From Deltaproteobacteria bacterium (GTDB lineage Bacteria; Desulfobacterota; Desulfarculia; Adiutricales; Adiutricaceae), in contig JAISFS010000121.1 of the NCBI GenBank assembly GCA_031263485.1, forward strand, positions 1 to 32,813: a stretch of 32,813 bases of DNA, written 5' to 3'. Of this stretch, positions 18,001 to 25,800 are shown in pieces. Below the pieces are notes generated by a model that saw nothing but the letters and a program-made list of their open reading frames with translations, ran no database searches and was not told the DNA's origin. Numbering within the stretch: position 1 is the first letter of the stretch; each line of letters opens with the position of its first letter. The position numbers and the translations under genes were made by a program.

Positions 18001-21000
18001 GGATCCGTGACCTCGGCCACCGCGAAATGCGCGCCTGCGGCCCGGGGCGTCACCTCGAGTTCCAGGGGCCCTTCCCCGCTCGTCAAGGCCAGTTCCGAGA
18101 CGAGCGCGTCGAAGGACTCGCGCACTACGGCGTAGTGCCCGCCGGGCGCGAGCCTCCTGGCGGAGGACCAGGCGCGCCTGTAGAGCGAGACCTTGACCGC
18201 CGTGCCGGGCGCGGCCGCCCCGTCGGGCGCGGCGACCGCCACCTTCAGGGGGAACGGTTTGCCCGCCTCGGCCAGGAAGCCTTTCGCCGAAAGGCCCGCG
18301 TACAGCCGCGCGGGGTGCGCGAGGAAACTCCCCGAGGCGCCGACGGCGCGCCCGTCGCGATCCAGGGCGGTCACGGCCAGCGTATAGGCCCTGGGGACCG
18401 GGGGCCCGTCCGCGGGGATGACCGTCTCGAAGGACGCCGTGCCGTCGGGCGCTATCGGCGCCCTGCCGGCGGCGGCCGTGCCCGGCGGGTCGGCGTCGGC
18501 TTCCCAGCCGCCCTCCCCGTCCCTCTCCAGGGCGGCGCGGGCCGTGAAGCTCCATTCCGGCCCGTAGCCCTGCGGGCGGTAGTCCCACTCGGGCCGGCGG
18601 CTCAGGTCGAACTCGGCCTCGCCCCCGTCCAGCGCGGCCCCGTAGTGGAAGGTCCCCTTAGCGGTAAAGCGCGCCGTCTCGCCGGCCAGGCGGTCGGGCG
18701 TCCCGCCCAGGTCCAGCTCGAAGGCAGGTGGCCTGTAGAAGCGCACGCTGAAGCCGCCGGCCGCGGCGTGGTCGGTCCCCCTCCAGCTCCTGGCCAGGCC
18801 GTCGGGATCCCGCCCCTTTTCGGGGGCCAGATCCACCGTGAGACGCCATTCTCCGTATGCCGCGTCCTCCGGTATGGGGTAATCCAGCGAGACGGTCCCG
18901 TAAGGGCTTACCTCGACCGGGCCGTCGAAGGCCGCGGTCCCCCTCGGATCATGGATTATCGCCCTCGCGGGGCCCGGTTCCGGCGAAAAAAGGCCTTCCC
19001 CGCCGAAGCGGCGGATCACCGCCTTGAGCCTCGCCGTCTCGCCCGGCTTGTAGACGGGCTGGGACGTCAGGAGGAACGACTCCACCCAGTCGGGGCAGGA
19101 CGGGATCATGGAATCCCTTATGCCCAGACCGTAGGCGTCGAAATCCCCGGCCCACCCCAGGCTCCAGAACACGCGCTCTCCGTCCCGTGATGCCGTGAAG
19201 TGAAGCGGGGTGGCCCAGTAGGCGCCCTTCCCGCAGCCGTCCCCGACCTTGCCCGCGAGCTCGAGCCCGCCCGGAAGCCTCGCCAGCCCGTCCTCGCCGG
19301 TCTCGCCCGCCCAGAGCTCCCTGCCCCTGCAGTCCAGCGCCCGGACCGCCGCGCCCGGCACGGGCGAGGCGTCCAAGAGCCGGGTCACCCAGGCGAGGGA
19401 TCCCGAGGAGCCGACCTTGACCGTGAGCGCGAGATCCGTCACCTGGTAAAGGGAGAAGGAATCCCCGTCCCGCGATCCCGCGAGCAGCACGCCGTCCTTC
19501 GCCTTCGCGCCCGCGAGATCCGAAAGGTCCAGGGGCTGGATGATCATGGCCTTCGCGCTGTCGCCGGAGGGCGCCACGTCCGCCGTGAAGAGCCCGGGGC
19601 CGCGCCGGATGGCTTTACCCAGCCACGCCTTGGCGTCTTCCGTGAGCCGTTCCGAAGAATAGGGCCCATGCCCGAATTCCGCGTTCCATACGTCCAGCAT
19701 GCCGGCCGTCTCGGCGTCCGTCATGACCCTCGCGAAGAAGCCGGCCTTAGGCAGGTTGCGGATCCAGACGGGCACCAGCGGCGGCAGGGCGCTCTCCAGG
19801 ATCCCCCCGGGGCTGTCCAGCCCCGAATCCGGGGCGAAGGGGCCCGTGCGGAAGCGGATCACCCTGTCCTCGGCCAGCGTCTGCCCGTAGACGTCGGGCA
19901 TGCCTTTCCGGAACGTGATCACGTAATCCGTCTCGGCCAGGAAGCCTTTCCACAGGGAGATCCCGTTCAGGGCAAATTCGCCGTCCTCATCTTCCGCGGG
20001 ACCGTCGTCCGCGGCGGAAGCCGCGCCGACTGCGGGGGCTTCTGGCTCGGCGGAAGCCGCGCCGGCCGCAGTGGCTTCGGAATCAACGGAAGCCGCGCCG
20101 TCTGCGGGGGCTTCAGGCTCGGCGGAAGCCGCGCCGTCTGCGGGCGCTTCGTCCGCGGCGGAAGCCGCGCCGTCTGCGGGCGCTCCGGGCTCGGCGGAAG
20201 CCTCGCCGTCTGCGGGGGCTTCGGAATCGACGGAAGCCGCGCCGGCCGCGGGCGCTTCGGAATCGACGGAAGCCGCGCCGGCCGCAGGCGCTTCGGAATC
20301 AATGGAAGCCGCGCCGGCCGCGCCGCCAGGGGAGGCGTCCGACTTGACCCAGCGATTCAGGAGTTCTGCCATCCTGGGATGCCGCGGTTCCATCTCGATG
20401 AAGGCCGCCGCCCGGGACATCATGACCGGATTGCTGAAGCTGAGCCTAAGTTCAGCCTGTTCCGGCTGCAGGAGCACTCCGATCCCGTCGGGCCCGTCGC
20501 CTTCGGTCTCGTCGAAACCGGAAGGCGACACCGTGAGATCGCCGTACGTTTCGCCGCTGGCGGCCACGAAGTCCGCGCCCAGAGGCGGGAGACCCGGCGC
20601 CGCGGACGCGCCCTCGACTATCACGAGCGCCCATTTGACCGCCCTGGGGAACTCCCCCGCCGGCTCCGCCCGGAGATGGCGGACGGCAGGGGCCCCGCCG
20701 GAAAGGCGGAGCCAGCGGGCGGGAATCCTCTCGGGGGCGTCCTCCGGCCCCCAGACGAAGAAGCTCATGCCGTTTATGGAGTCCGGGTCCACCGGCTGGT
20801 TGAAGTTCACGCTCACGACCGGCTTCAGCGCCGTCTCGGGATAGTCGCCGGAGACGACGAGGCTCCAGTCGACGGCCAGCGCGGGGAGCGTGAAGGAGGT
20901 CTCCCGGGGCCCGTCCAGCCTGGTGCCGGAAAGGGACGTGACCTCGGGCGAAAGCCTCGCCTTTACCGTGAGCGTCCCCAGCGCCGGGGCATCGGGCACG

Positions 21001-21524
21001 AAAGCGAGCGTGTACTGGTTGATCCAGGCCACCTTGCCCGGGAGCGGAGGGTCCAGGGTCAAGAGCGACTGATCCGCCCTGTCCAAGTCCCCCAGCGCGA
21101 CCATCGGCTGGTTGAACATGACCGCCGCCTGCGTGAAGCTCTTCACCGGCCCGCTGGGGATGAACTGCAGGACTTCCAGGGGCTCGCCCGCCTGGATTGG
21201 GGCCGACTGGGCCGCCGCCGCCTCCGGATCGGAGGGGGCTGGACCGGAGGCCCCGGCGGTCTCGGCGGCTCCGGCTGACCCGGAGGCCTCTGCGCCTTCG
21301 GATGACCCGGAGCCCCCGGCGCCTCCGCCACCGTCGCCCCCCGGAGCCCGCGCCGCGTCCGGGAGCGATCCGGCGGACGGGGCGGCCCCCTCGCCGGAAG
21401 GCCCTCGCGTGTCGCAACCCGCGAAGGCGAGGGCGACGGCAAAGGCAATCCCAAGGGCGGGAAGCGCGAGGGAGTGCGCCGTAACGCGGCTTGGTAGGCG
21501 TAGGCCGCGGTTTTTGTAGGCCAT
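15009..21524 (-). CDS. A2M-3: giant alpha-2-macroglobulin-family lipoprotein with intact thioester motif
   Basis: 2,171 residues. The signal peptide ends in FAGC with lipid Cys37 and Asp at +2. A Gly/Ser/Glu linker is followed by Big_5-like N-terminal domains and a 108-residue Ala/Glu/Asp/Ser repeat loop at about 402-509, the longest of the four. The MG2-type domain (TSQPVYKPGETA) has Tyr825, and the BRD-type domain has EYAPGDVARI at Tyr1217. The putative bait segment 1397-1427 ends RRDFR. The thioester motif CLEQ has Cys1639, within ALEDYPYDCLEQSTSRAAG. A Pro/Ser/Ala/Gly-rich hinge precedes the conserved DLAVKVLQGDRTVMEG and bMG10-like region, and the C-terminus ends GLRITVER. By family, the protein is a membrane-anchored protease trap that links covalently to its target through the Cys-Gln thioester. 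The start is fixed by AGGTGA-CTC-ATG and by the signal peptide. Confidence 0.93.
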   Translation of the reverse strand: MAYKNRGLRLPSRVTAHSLALPALGIAFAVALAFAGCDTRGPSGEGAAPSAGSLPDAARAPGGDGGGGAGGSGSSEGAEASGSAGAAETAGASGPAPSDPEAAAAQSAPIQAGEPLEVLQFIPSGPVKSFTQAAVMFNQPMVALGDLDRADQSLLTLDPPLPGKVAWINQYTLAFVPDAPALGTLTVKARLSPEVTSLSGTRLDGPRETSFTLPALAVDWSLVVSGDYPETALKPVVSVNFNQPVDPDSINGMSFFVWGPEDAPERIPARWLRLSGGAPAVRHLRAEPAGEFPRAVKWALVIVEGASAAPGLPPLGADFVAASGETYGDLTVSPSGFDETEGDGPDGIGVLLQPEQAELRLSFSNPVMMSRAAAFIEMEPRHPRMAELLNRWVKSDASPGGAAGAASIDSEAPAAGAASVDSEAPAAGAASVDSEAPADGEASAEPGAPADGAASAADEAPADGAASAEPEAPADGAASVDSEATAAGAASAEPEAPAVGAASAADDGPAEDEDGEFALNGISLWKGFLAETDYVITFRKGMPDVYGQTLAEDRVIRFRTGPFAPDSGLDSPGGILESALPPLVPVWIRNLPKAGFFARVMTDAETAGMLDVWNAEFGHGPYSSERLTEDAKAWLGKAIRRGPGLFTADVAPSGDSAKAMIIQPLDLSDLAGAKAKDGVLLAGSRDGDSFSLYQVTDLALTVKVGSSGSLAWVTRLLDASPVPGAAVRALDCRGRELWAGETGEDGLARLPGGLELAGKVGDGCGKGAYWATPLHFTASRDGERVFWSLGWAGDFDAYGLGIRDSMIPSCPDWVESFLLTSQPVYKPGETARLKAVIRRFGGEGLFSPEPGPARAIIHDPRGTAAFDGPVEVSPYGTVSLDYPIPEDAAYGEWRLTVDLAPEKGRDPDGLARSWRGTDHAAAGGFSVRFYRPPAFELDLGGTPDRLAGETARFTAKGTFHYGAALDGGEAEFDLSRRPEWDYRPQGYGPEWSFTARAALERDGEGGWEADADPPGTAAAGRAPIAPDGTASFETVIPADGPPVPRAYTLAVTALDRDGRAVGASGSFLAHPARLYAGLSAKGFLAEAGKPFPLKVAVAAPDGAAAPGTAVKVSLYRRAWSSARRLAPGGHYAVVRESFDALVSELALTSGEGPLELEVTPRAAGAHFAVAEVTDPEGRKALASLDFWATGGGVAGEGAGWRSQDDESLELAADAKEYAPGDVARILVQSPFSAGTGLLTVERGGVGEARVFGLDGGAPVLEIPIGEGDAPSIYVSVVLARGRTAPPPLRGGGDPGKPAFRRGYLTLKVASGRERLNVEVAPDREAAEPGAPVSVKVRVTDSAGNPFPDCEVALAAVDAGLVQIGGDGAFRPEALLWRDLPLRVQTASSLAHVLEAYDWSGKGLGEPGGGGGYGPGPDNGVRRDFRPVAHFDPAVALDENGEATVSFRLPDGLTSYRVFAVAVGKGREAGTGEAGIMATQTLVLRSALPNHLTAGDEFQAGAVVTSRASEEAELTVEILPRAGLELLEESRKSLALRPGESVEVAFRARASAAGTLEAGFDATLAGASDRSLFAVPVSPAGRLTADASVSVEGAGSAIPETRLPEGADPSRGGLELVFSPGVAGALDAPLGALEDYPYDCLEQSTSRAAGALYELRLGAYAGTTADDRRSELEGRVREQIALLASRSLGGGYSSWPEGGWRARSPVLTAWILDFVREAAETGFEVPERLVGPSVDYLAEEISGGRRNPDDCGLCGSDTESLYVMGALFRAGRPLEGTLEPYYSRREELGLVQRILLLRAADALPPSRVRTGQLMELIPMVASELELSGTIARVKDPGGREERGLWISGADDLSAQALLALSEAAPHHALLPALVLGNMSPGKSGSWSTNRAVSVIRGAWNFLEAERAAASVPSRPPLPSPSADVSPAPGAPSASGSGSGDPAAAPALDLAVKVLQGDRTVMEGRLDGPRSPALRAGVTAAELLAGPPPAWDIEGRGELWSFRRLAWAPLEPDLSAQGARGITLTRSFRRVRPEPGPVGESKFRRGEVVKVTVTLMTNVARRDLALEDPVPAGLEPVDFHLGDQNPGLAALSADAYGSRDPWVLLWNWYDHAEIRPDSVRLFADDLAPGVYTYSYLARAVTPGIYALPGPYAEEMYNPENFGRGAGLRITVER
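19998..20321 (-). repeat. Nine tandem 36-bp repeats in the A2M-3 variable loop
   Basis: Exactly 324 bases, or nine 36-base units, encode 12-residue repeats such as AAGAASVDSEAP and ADGAASAEPEAP. Units differ mainly at VDSE, AEPE or AADE, which gives an acidic, disordered, Ala-rich loop. It sits at the same structural position as the loops of the other three paralogues and shares its 12-residue period with A2M-2. Confidence 0.95.
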
Positions 21525-21584
21525 GAGTCACCTGTCGGGGACGCCGGCATGCCGGAACTGGCCGACGCTCCGGCGCCGGGATTC
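21525..21584 (-). promoter_or_regulatory. Conserved 5' leader of A2M-3
   Basis: Toward the gene there is a block GAATCCCGGCGCCGGAGCG (21584-21566), then a self-complementary CCGGCATGCCGG (21555-21544) in place of the tetraloop hairpin of A2M-2 and A2M-4, then AGGTGA-CTC-ATG. Spacing from block to ATG equals that of A2M-2 and A2M-4. Confidence 0.55.
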
Positions 21585-21637
21585 GAACGGCTACGGGAAT
21601 TTAAAGGGGAAGAGGCCTATCGGCATCGAGTGGGGGG

Positions 21638-22228
21638 GACCTGCAACGGATTCCAAAGCGATGTCAACGACCTTGGAGTTGCGGCGTCAGGCAAACAATT
21701 GATATCACTGACAAAAATTACAGGAAGACTGCCGGCTTCTACCTTAACGGGTGGTGGGACCTGCAACGGATTCCAAAGCGATGTCAACGACCTTGGAGTT
21801 GCGGCGTCAGACAAACAATTGATATCACTGACAAAAATTACAGGGGGAGACTGCCGGCTTCTACCTTAACGGGTGGGGGGGCCTGCAACGGATTCCAAGC
21901 GATATCAACGACCGTGGAGGTGCGGAGTCAGGCAAGCAATTGACATCACTGATAAAAATAACAGGGAGACCGTCGGCTTCTACCTTACCGGGTGGGGGGA
22001 CCTGCAACGGATTCCAAGCGATATCAACGAGCTTGGAGTTGCGGCGCCAGGCAAACAATTGACATCACTGACAAAAATAACAGGGAGACCGTCGGCTTCT
22101 ACCTTAACGGGTGGGGGGACCTGCAACGGATTCCAAGCGATTTCAACGACCTTGGAGTTGCGGCGCCAGGCAAGCAATTGACATCACTGACAAAAACAAC
22201 AGGAAGACCGTCGGCTTCTACCTTAAGT
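21638..22228. repeat. Five tandem ~120-bp repeats between A2M-4 and A2M-3
   Basis: Near-identical units start at 21638, 21758, 21880, 21999 and 22118 (spacing 120, 122, 119 and 119). Each runs from GACCTGCAACGGATTCCAA through GTCAACGACCTTGGAGTTG, an AT-rich CAATTGAYATCACTGA core, and TCGGCTTCTACCTTAACGG. They are AT-richer than the genes. Short open frames on both strands simply follow the units and change with unit length, so the array is not judged coding. Confidence 0.95.
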
Positions 22229-22268
22229 CGTTGACATTGGATTCCGAAGCAATGTCAGCGACTTGAGG
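22221..22268. repeat. Long inverted repeat at the end of the ~120-bp array
   Basis: CCTTAAGTCGTTGACATT (22221-22238) faces AATGTCAGCGACTTGAGG (22251-22268) across a 12-base loop. All 18 positions pair if two G-T wobbles are allowed. A decayed version occurs at about 22346-22388 and a single arm at about 22456, so the hairpin is part of the older repeat form. Confidence 0.75.
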
Positions 22269-22490
22269 CAGAAAACCAAGCGCACGGACAGTTTATATTA
22301 GTGATATCAGCAGTTTACCAAACCTTACCATGCGCTGTAGCCCTTAAGTCTTCGGCATCGAATTCCTAAGCAATGTCAACAACTTAAGAGGAGCGGCGTC
22401 TGGCAAGCAACTGATATCATTGATGAAAATTTCTGAGAAACGGTCGGTTTCTGCCTTAAGTCGTTGGCATCGAATTCCTAAGTCCGGAAA
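22269..22490. repeat. Decayed copies of the ~120-bp repeat
   Basis: Two degenerate units follow the array, with CTTAAGTC, GGCATCGAATTCCTAAG, AATGTCAACAACTTAAG and CTGATATCATTGATGAAAATT in the same order as the intact units. The copy at 640-712 resembles this older form best. Confidence 0.6.
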
Positions 22491-22582
22491 CGGACGGTCG
22501 GGCCTTGACGGGCAGGCGCCGACTCACTGACGGCGGGACCCTTATGATCGGCGGGGTCGGCGGCCAATGATGACGTCCGCGG

Positions 22583-22649
22583 AAAAACCCCTTCCAGGCT
22601 TGACGAGAGGCGCATGGGCACATGCCGGCCGGTCGGGCCGGGGGTTTTT
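22583..22649. terminator. Possible bidirectional terminator after A2M-4
   Basis: AAAAACCCC (22583-22591) and GGGGTTTTT (22641-22649) form an outer 9-bp stem. Inside it CCGGCC-GGTCG-GGCCGG (22625-22641) forms a strong hairpin directly before the plus-strand T-run. On the minus strand the structure ends in GGGGTTTTT about 220 bases past the A2M-4 stop. If active, it would separate A2M-4 transcription from A2M-3. Confidence 0.4.
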
Positions 22650-22811
22650 GTCGGGCAGGGCGAAATATCGGCTCAACGGCCGATACGGATGCGCCGGGGA
22701 GATTTTTCGGAACGGGGACGTCCGTTGCCGCAGCAAGGTCGGATTCACGCTCTTTCCGCGCATGCCTCAAATGGCGATCGGCGCGGAACCCCGGGCGGGG
22801 GGGGACTTCAG

Positions 22812-22830
22812 GCGCCTGGCGAGCAGGCGC
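22812..22830 (-). terminator. Hairpin shortly after the A2M-4 stop codon
   Basis: A perfect 7-bp stem GCGCCTG-CTCGC-CAGGCGC lies about 37 bases past the stop. It is followed by a C-run, not a T-run, so its role as a terminator is uncertain. Confidence 0.3.
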
Positions 22831-22866
22831 GGCCCCCCCCCGCGCCGTGCCGCGCGGTCGGTCCTC

Positions 22867-25800
22867 CTACTTCTCCACGGTGATCCTGAGCCCGGCGCCG
22901 CGGCCGAAGTTTTCGGGATTGTACATCTCCTCGGCATACGGACCCGGCAGGGTATAGGTCCCGGGAGTCACCGGCCGCGCCAGGTACGAGTAGGTGTACA
23001 CGCCCGGGTCGAGCGAGTCCGCGAACAGCCGGATCGAGTCGGGGCGGATCTCCTCGTGGTCGTACCACCTCCAGAAGTAAACCCAGGGATCCCGCGTCTC
23101 GCGGTCGTCCGCGGAAAGCGCCGCCGCCAGGTTGGGGTTCTGGTCCCTGAGGTGGAAGTCCACGGGCTCAAGGCCGGCCGGAACCGGATCCTCCAGGGCC
23201 AGGTTGTAGCGGCGGACGTTCGTCATGAGCGTGACCGTGACCTTCACGACCTCGCCCCTGCGGAACGTGGACTCGCCGGCGGGTCCCGGCTCGGGACGCA
23301 CCCTCTGGAAGTTCCGCGTGAGCGTGAGCCCCCGTATCCCCTGCGCCGAGAGATCCGGTTCCTTGGGCGCCCAGCTCAGGCGCCTGAAGGACCAAAGCTT
23401 GCCCCGGCCCTCGATGTCCCAGGCGGGCGGCGGGCCCGCCAGGAGCTCGGCCGCCGTGAGCGCGGCCCTGAGCTCGGGGGAGCGCGGGCCGTCGAGCCTC
23501 CCCTCCATGACGGTCCTTTCGCCCTGGAGGACCTTGACGGCCAGATCCAGCTCCGGGGCGTCCGGCGCGCCCCGCTCCCCGACGGCCCCGTCTCCCGCGG
23601 CGGACGAGAGCCCGGCCGGGACGCCCGCGGCCTCCCGCTCGGCCTCCAGGTAGTTCCACACGCCGCGGAGCACGCTGACGGCCCGGTTGGTGCTCCAGCT
23701 GCTGCCCTTTCCGGGGGACACGTTCCCCAGGACGAGCGCGGGCAGGAGATCGTGGCGCGGCGCCGCCCCGGAGAGGGCCAGAAGCGCCTGGGCGGAGAGG
23801 TCGTCGCTGCCGGAAATCCACAGGCGGTACTCCTCCCGACCGGAAGGATCCTTTATCCGCGCCGTGGCGCCCGAGATCTCCAGCTCCGAGGCCACCATGG
23901 GGACGAGCGCCGCCAGCTGCTCGGCGCGGACGCGCGATTGCGGAATGGCGTCCGCGGCCCTCAGAAGGTAGATCCGCTGGACCAGGTTGAGGCCCTCGCG
24001 TCTCAAATAATAGGGCTCCATGGTGCCTTCAAGCGGCCGGCCCGCGCGGAACATGGCGCCCATGACATAGAGCCTCAGGGAGTCGTCGCCGCACAGGATG
24101 CAGGTCCCCGGCTCGCCGGGCGCCTTCCCCAGCTCCGAGGCCAGATATTCCGCGGACTGGGCGATGAGCCCGTCCGGGACGCCGAAGCCGTCGTCCCGCG
24201 CCTCGAGCATGAAATCCAGGACCCAGGCGGTCAGCACGGGCGACCGGGAGTTCCAGCCGCCGCTCGGCCAGGCGTAGAAGCCGCCCTCGAGCGATCTGGA
24301 CTCCAGGAGCGCGATCTGCGCCTTCACCTGTCCCTCCAGCTCGGCGCGGCGCCCGTCCTCAAGCGTTCCCGCGTACTTCCCGAGCCTCAGGGCGTAGAGC
24401 GCCCCCGCGGCCTTGGATGTGCTCTGTTCCAGGCAGTCGAAGGGGTAGTCCTCCAGGACCTTCAGGGGCGCGTCCAGGGTCCCGGCCACGCCGGGCGAGA
24501 AGACCAGATCCAGCCCCCCTCGGGACGGGTCCGCCCCCTCGGGGAGCCGGGCCTCGGGGAGCGCGGAGCCCGCGCCCTCGATGGAGACGCTCGCGTCCAC
24601 GGTCTCCCTGCCCGCGACGGTCACCGGCACGCTGAAGAGCGATCTGTCCGACGCGCCGTCGAGGGCCGCGTCGAAGCCCGCCTGAAGGGTCCCCGCCTCG
24701 GCGGCGCGGGCCCTGAAGGCCACCTCGACGCTCTCCCCCGGCTTCAGGTCTAGCGACTTCCTGGGGTCCTCCAGCACTTCCAGGCCGGCCTCGGGAAGGA
24801 TCTCGACCGTGAGCCGGGCCTCCTCGGCCGCGCGGCTGGTCACCACCGCCGAGGCCTGGAACTCGTCCCCGACGGTCAGGTGGTTGGGGAGCGCCGACCG
24901 CAGGACCAGGGTCTGGGTCACCGTGATCCTGCCCTCCCCGGTGCCGGCCTCGCGGCCCTTGCCGGTCGCGACCGCGAAGATCCTGAAGGAGGTGAGGTTG
25001 TCCGGGAGCCTGAAGCTCACAGTAGCCTCGCCGTTCGCGTCCAGCGCGACCGCCGGATCGAAGTGGGCGACCGGCCTGAAGTCGCGCCGCACGTCGCCCT
25101 GCCCGCCCGGCTCGTAGCCGCCGCCCCCGGCAGTGGTCCCGCCCCCCTTCTCGGACCAGTCGGTCACGGGAAGGACCTGGGCCAGCGAGGAGACCGTCTG
25201 CACCCTCAGCGGCAGATCCTGGCTCAGGAAGGACTCGGGGCGGAAGGCCGAGTCCCCCCCTATCTGGATGAGCCCCGCGTCGACCGCCGCCAGGGCCACC
25301 TCGCAGCCGGGGTAGGGGTTCCCGGCGTGGTCCGTCACCCTGATCTTGACCGACGCCTGCGCCCCGGGGGAGGTCTCCTCCCTGTCGGGGGTGACCTCCA
25401 CCTTCAGGCGGTCGCGTTCCGTGAGCACTTTCAGGGTCACGTACCCCCTCCGGAACGAGGGCTTGCCCAGATCCTCCCCCCGGGCCGGCGGGGGGGCGGT
25501 GCGGCCGCGAACGAGAAGCACGGAGGCGTAGACCGAAGGCGCGTCTTCCTCCCCTATCGGGATCTCGAGTACCGGGGCGCCCCCCGCCAGATCGAAGACC
25601 CTGGCCTCGCTCACCCCCCCGCGCTCGACGGTGAGGAGCCCCGTGCCCGCCGCGAACGGGCTCTGGACCAGGATCCTAGCCACGTCGCCGGGCCTGTAGA
25701 GTTTCGCGTCCGCCACGAGCTCCAGCGATTCCTCGTCCCGCGTCCGCCAGCCCGCCCCGCCTTCGCCGATGACCCAGACGTCCAGCGAGGCGAGCGCCTT

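Larger units (their letters stand above)
22491..22866. other. 3' flank of A2M-4, no gene
   Basis: A long plus-strand open frame beginning at 22567 runs into A2M-4 but is an antisense shadow of it. The stretch holds the two hairpins listed separately and nothing else recognisable. Confidence 0.4.

Noticed and set aside
21549-22234. Small proteins encoded by the ~120-bp repeats (about 65-106 codons on both strands)
   Set aside because: The frames exist on both strands, change with unit length and lack ribosome-binding sites. They follow the repeat and not a conserved protein.
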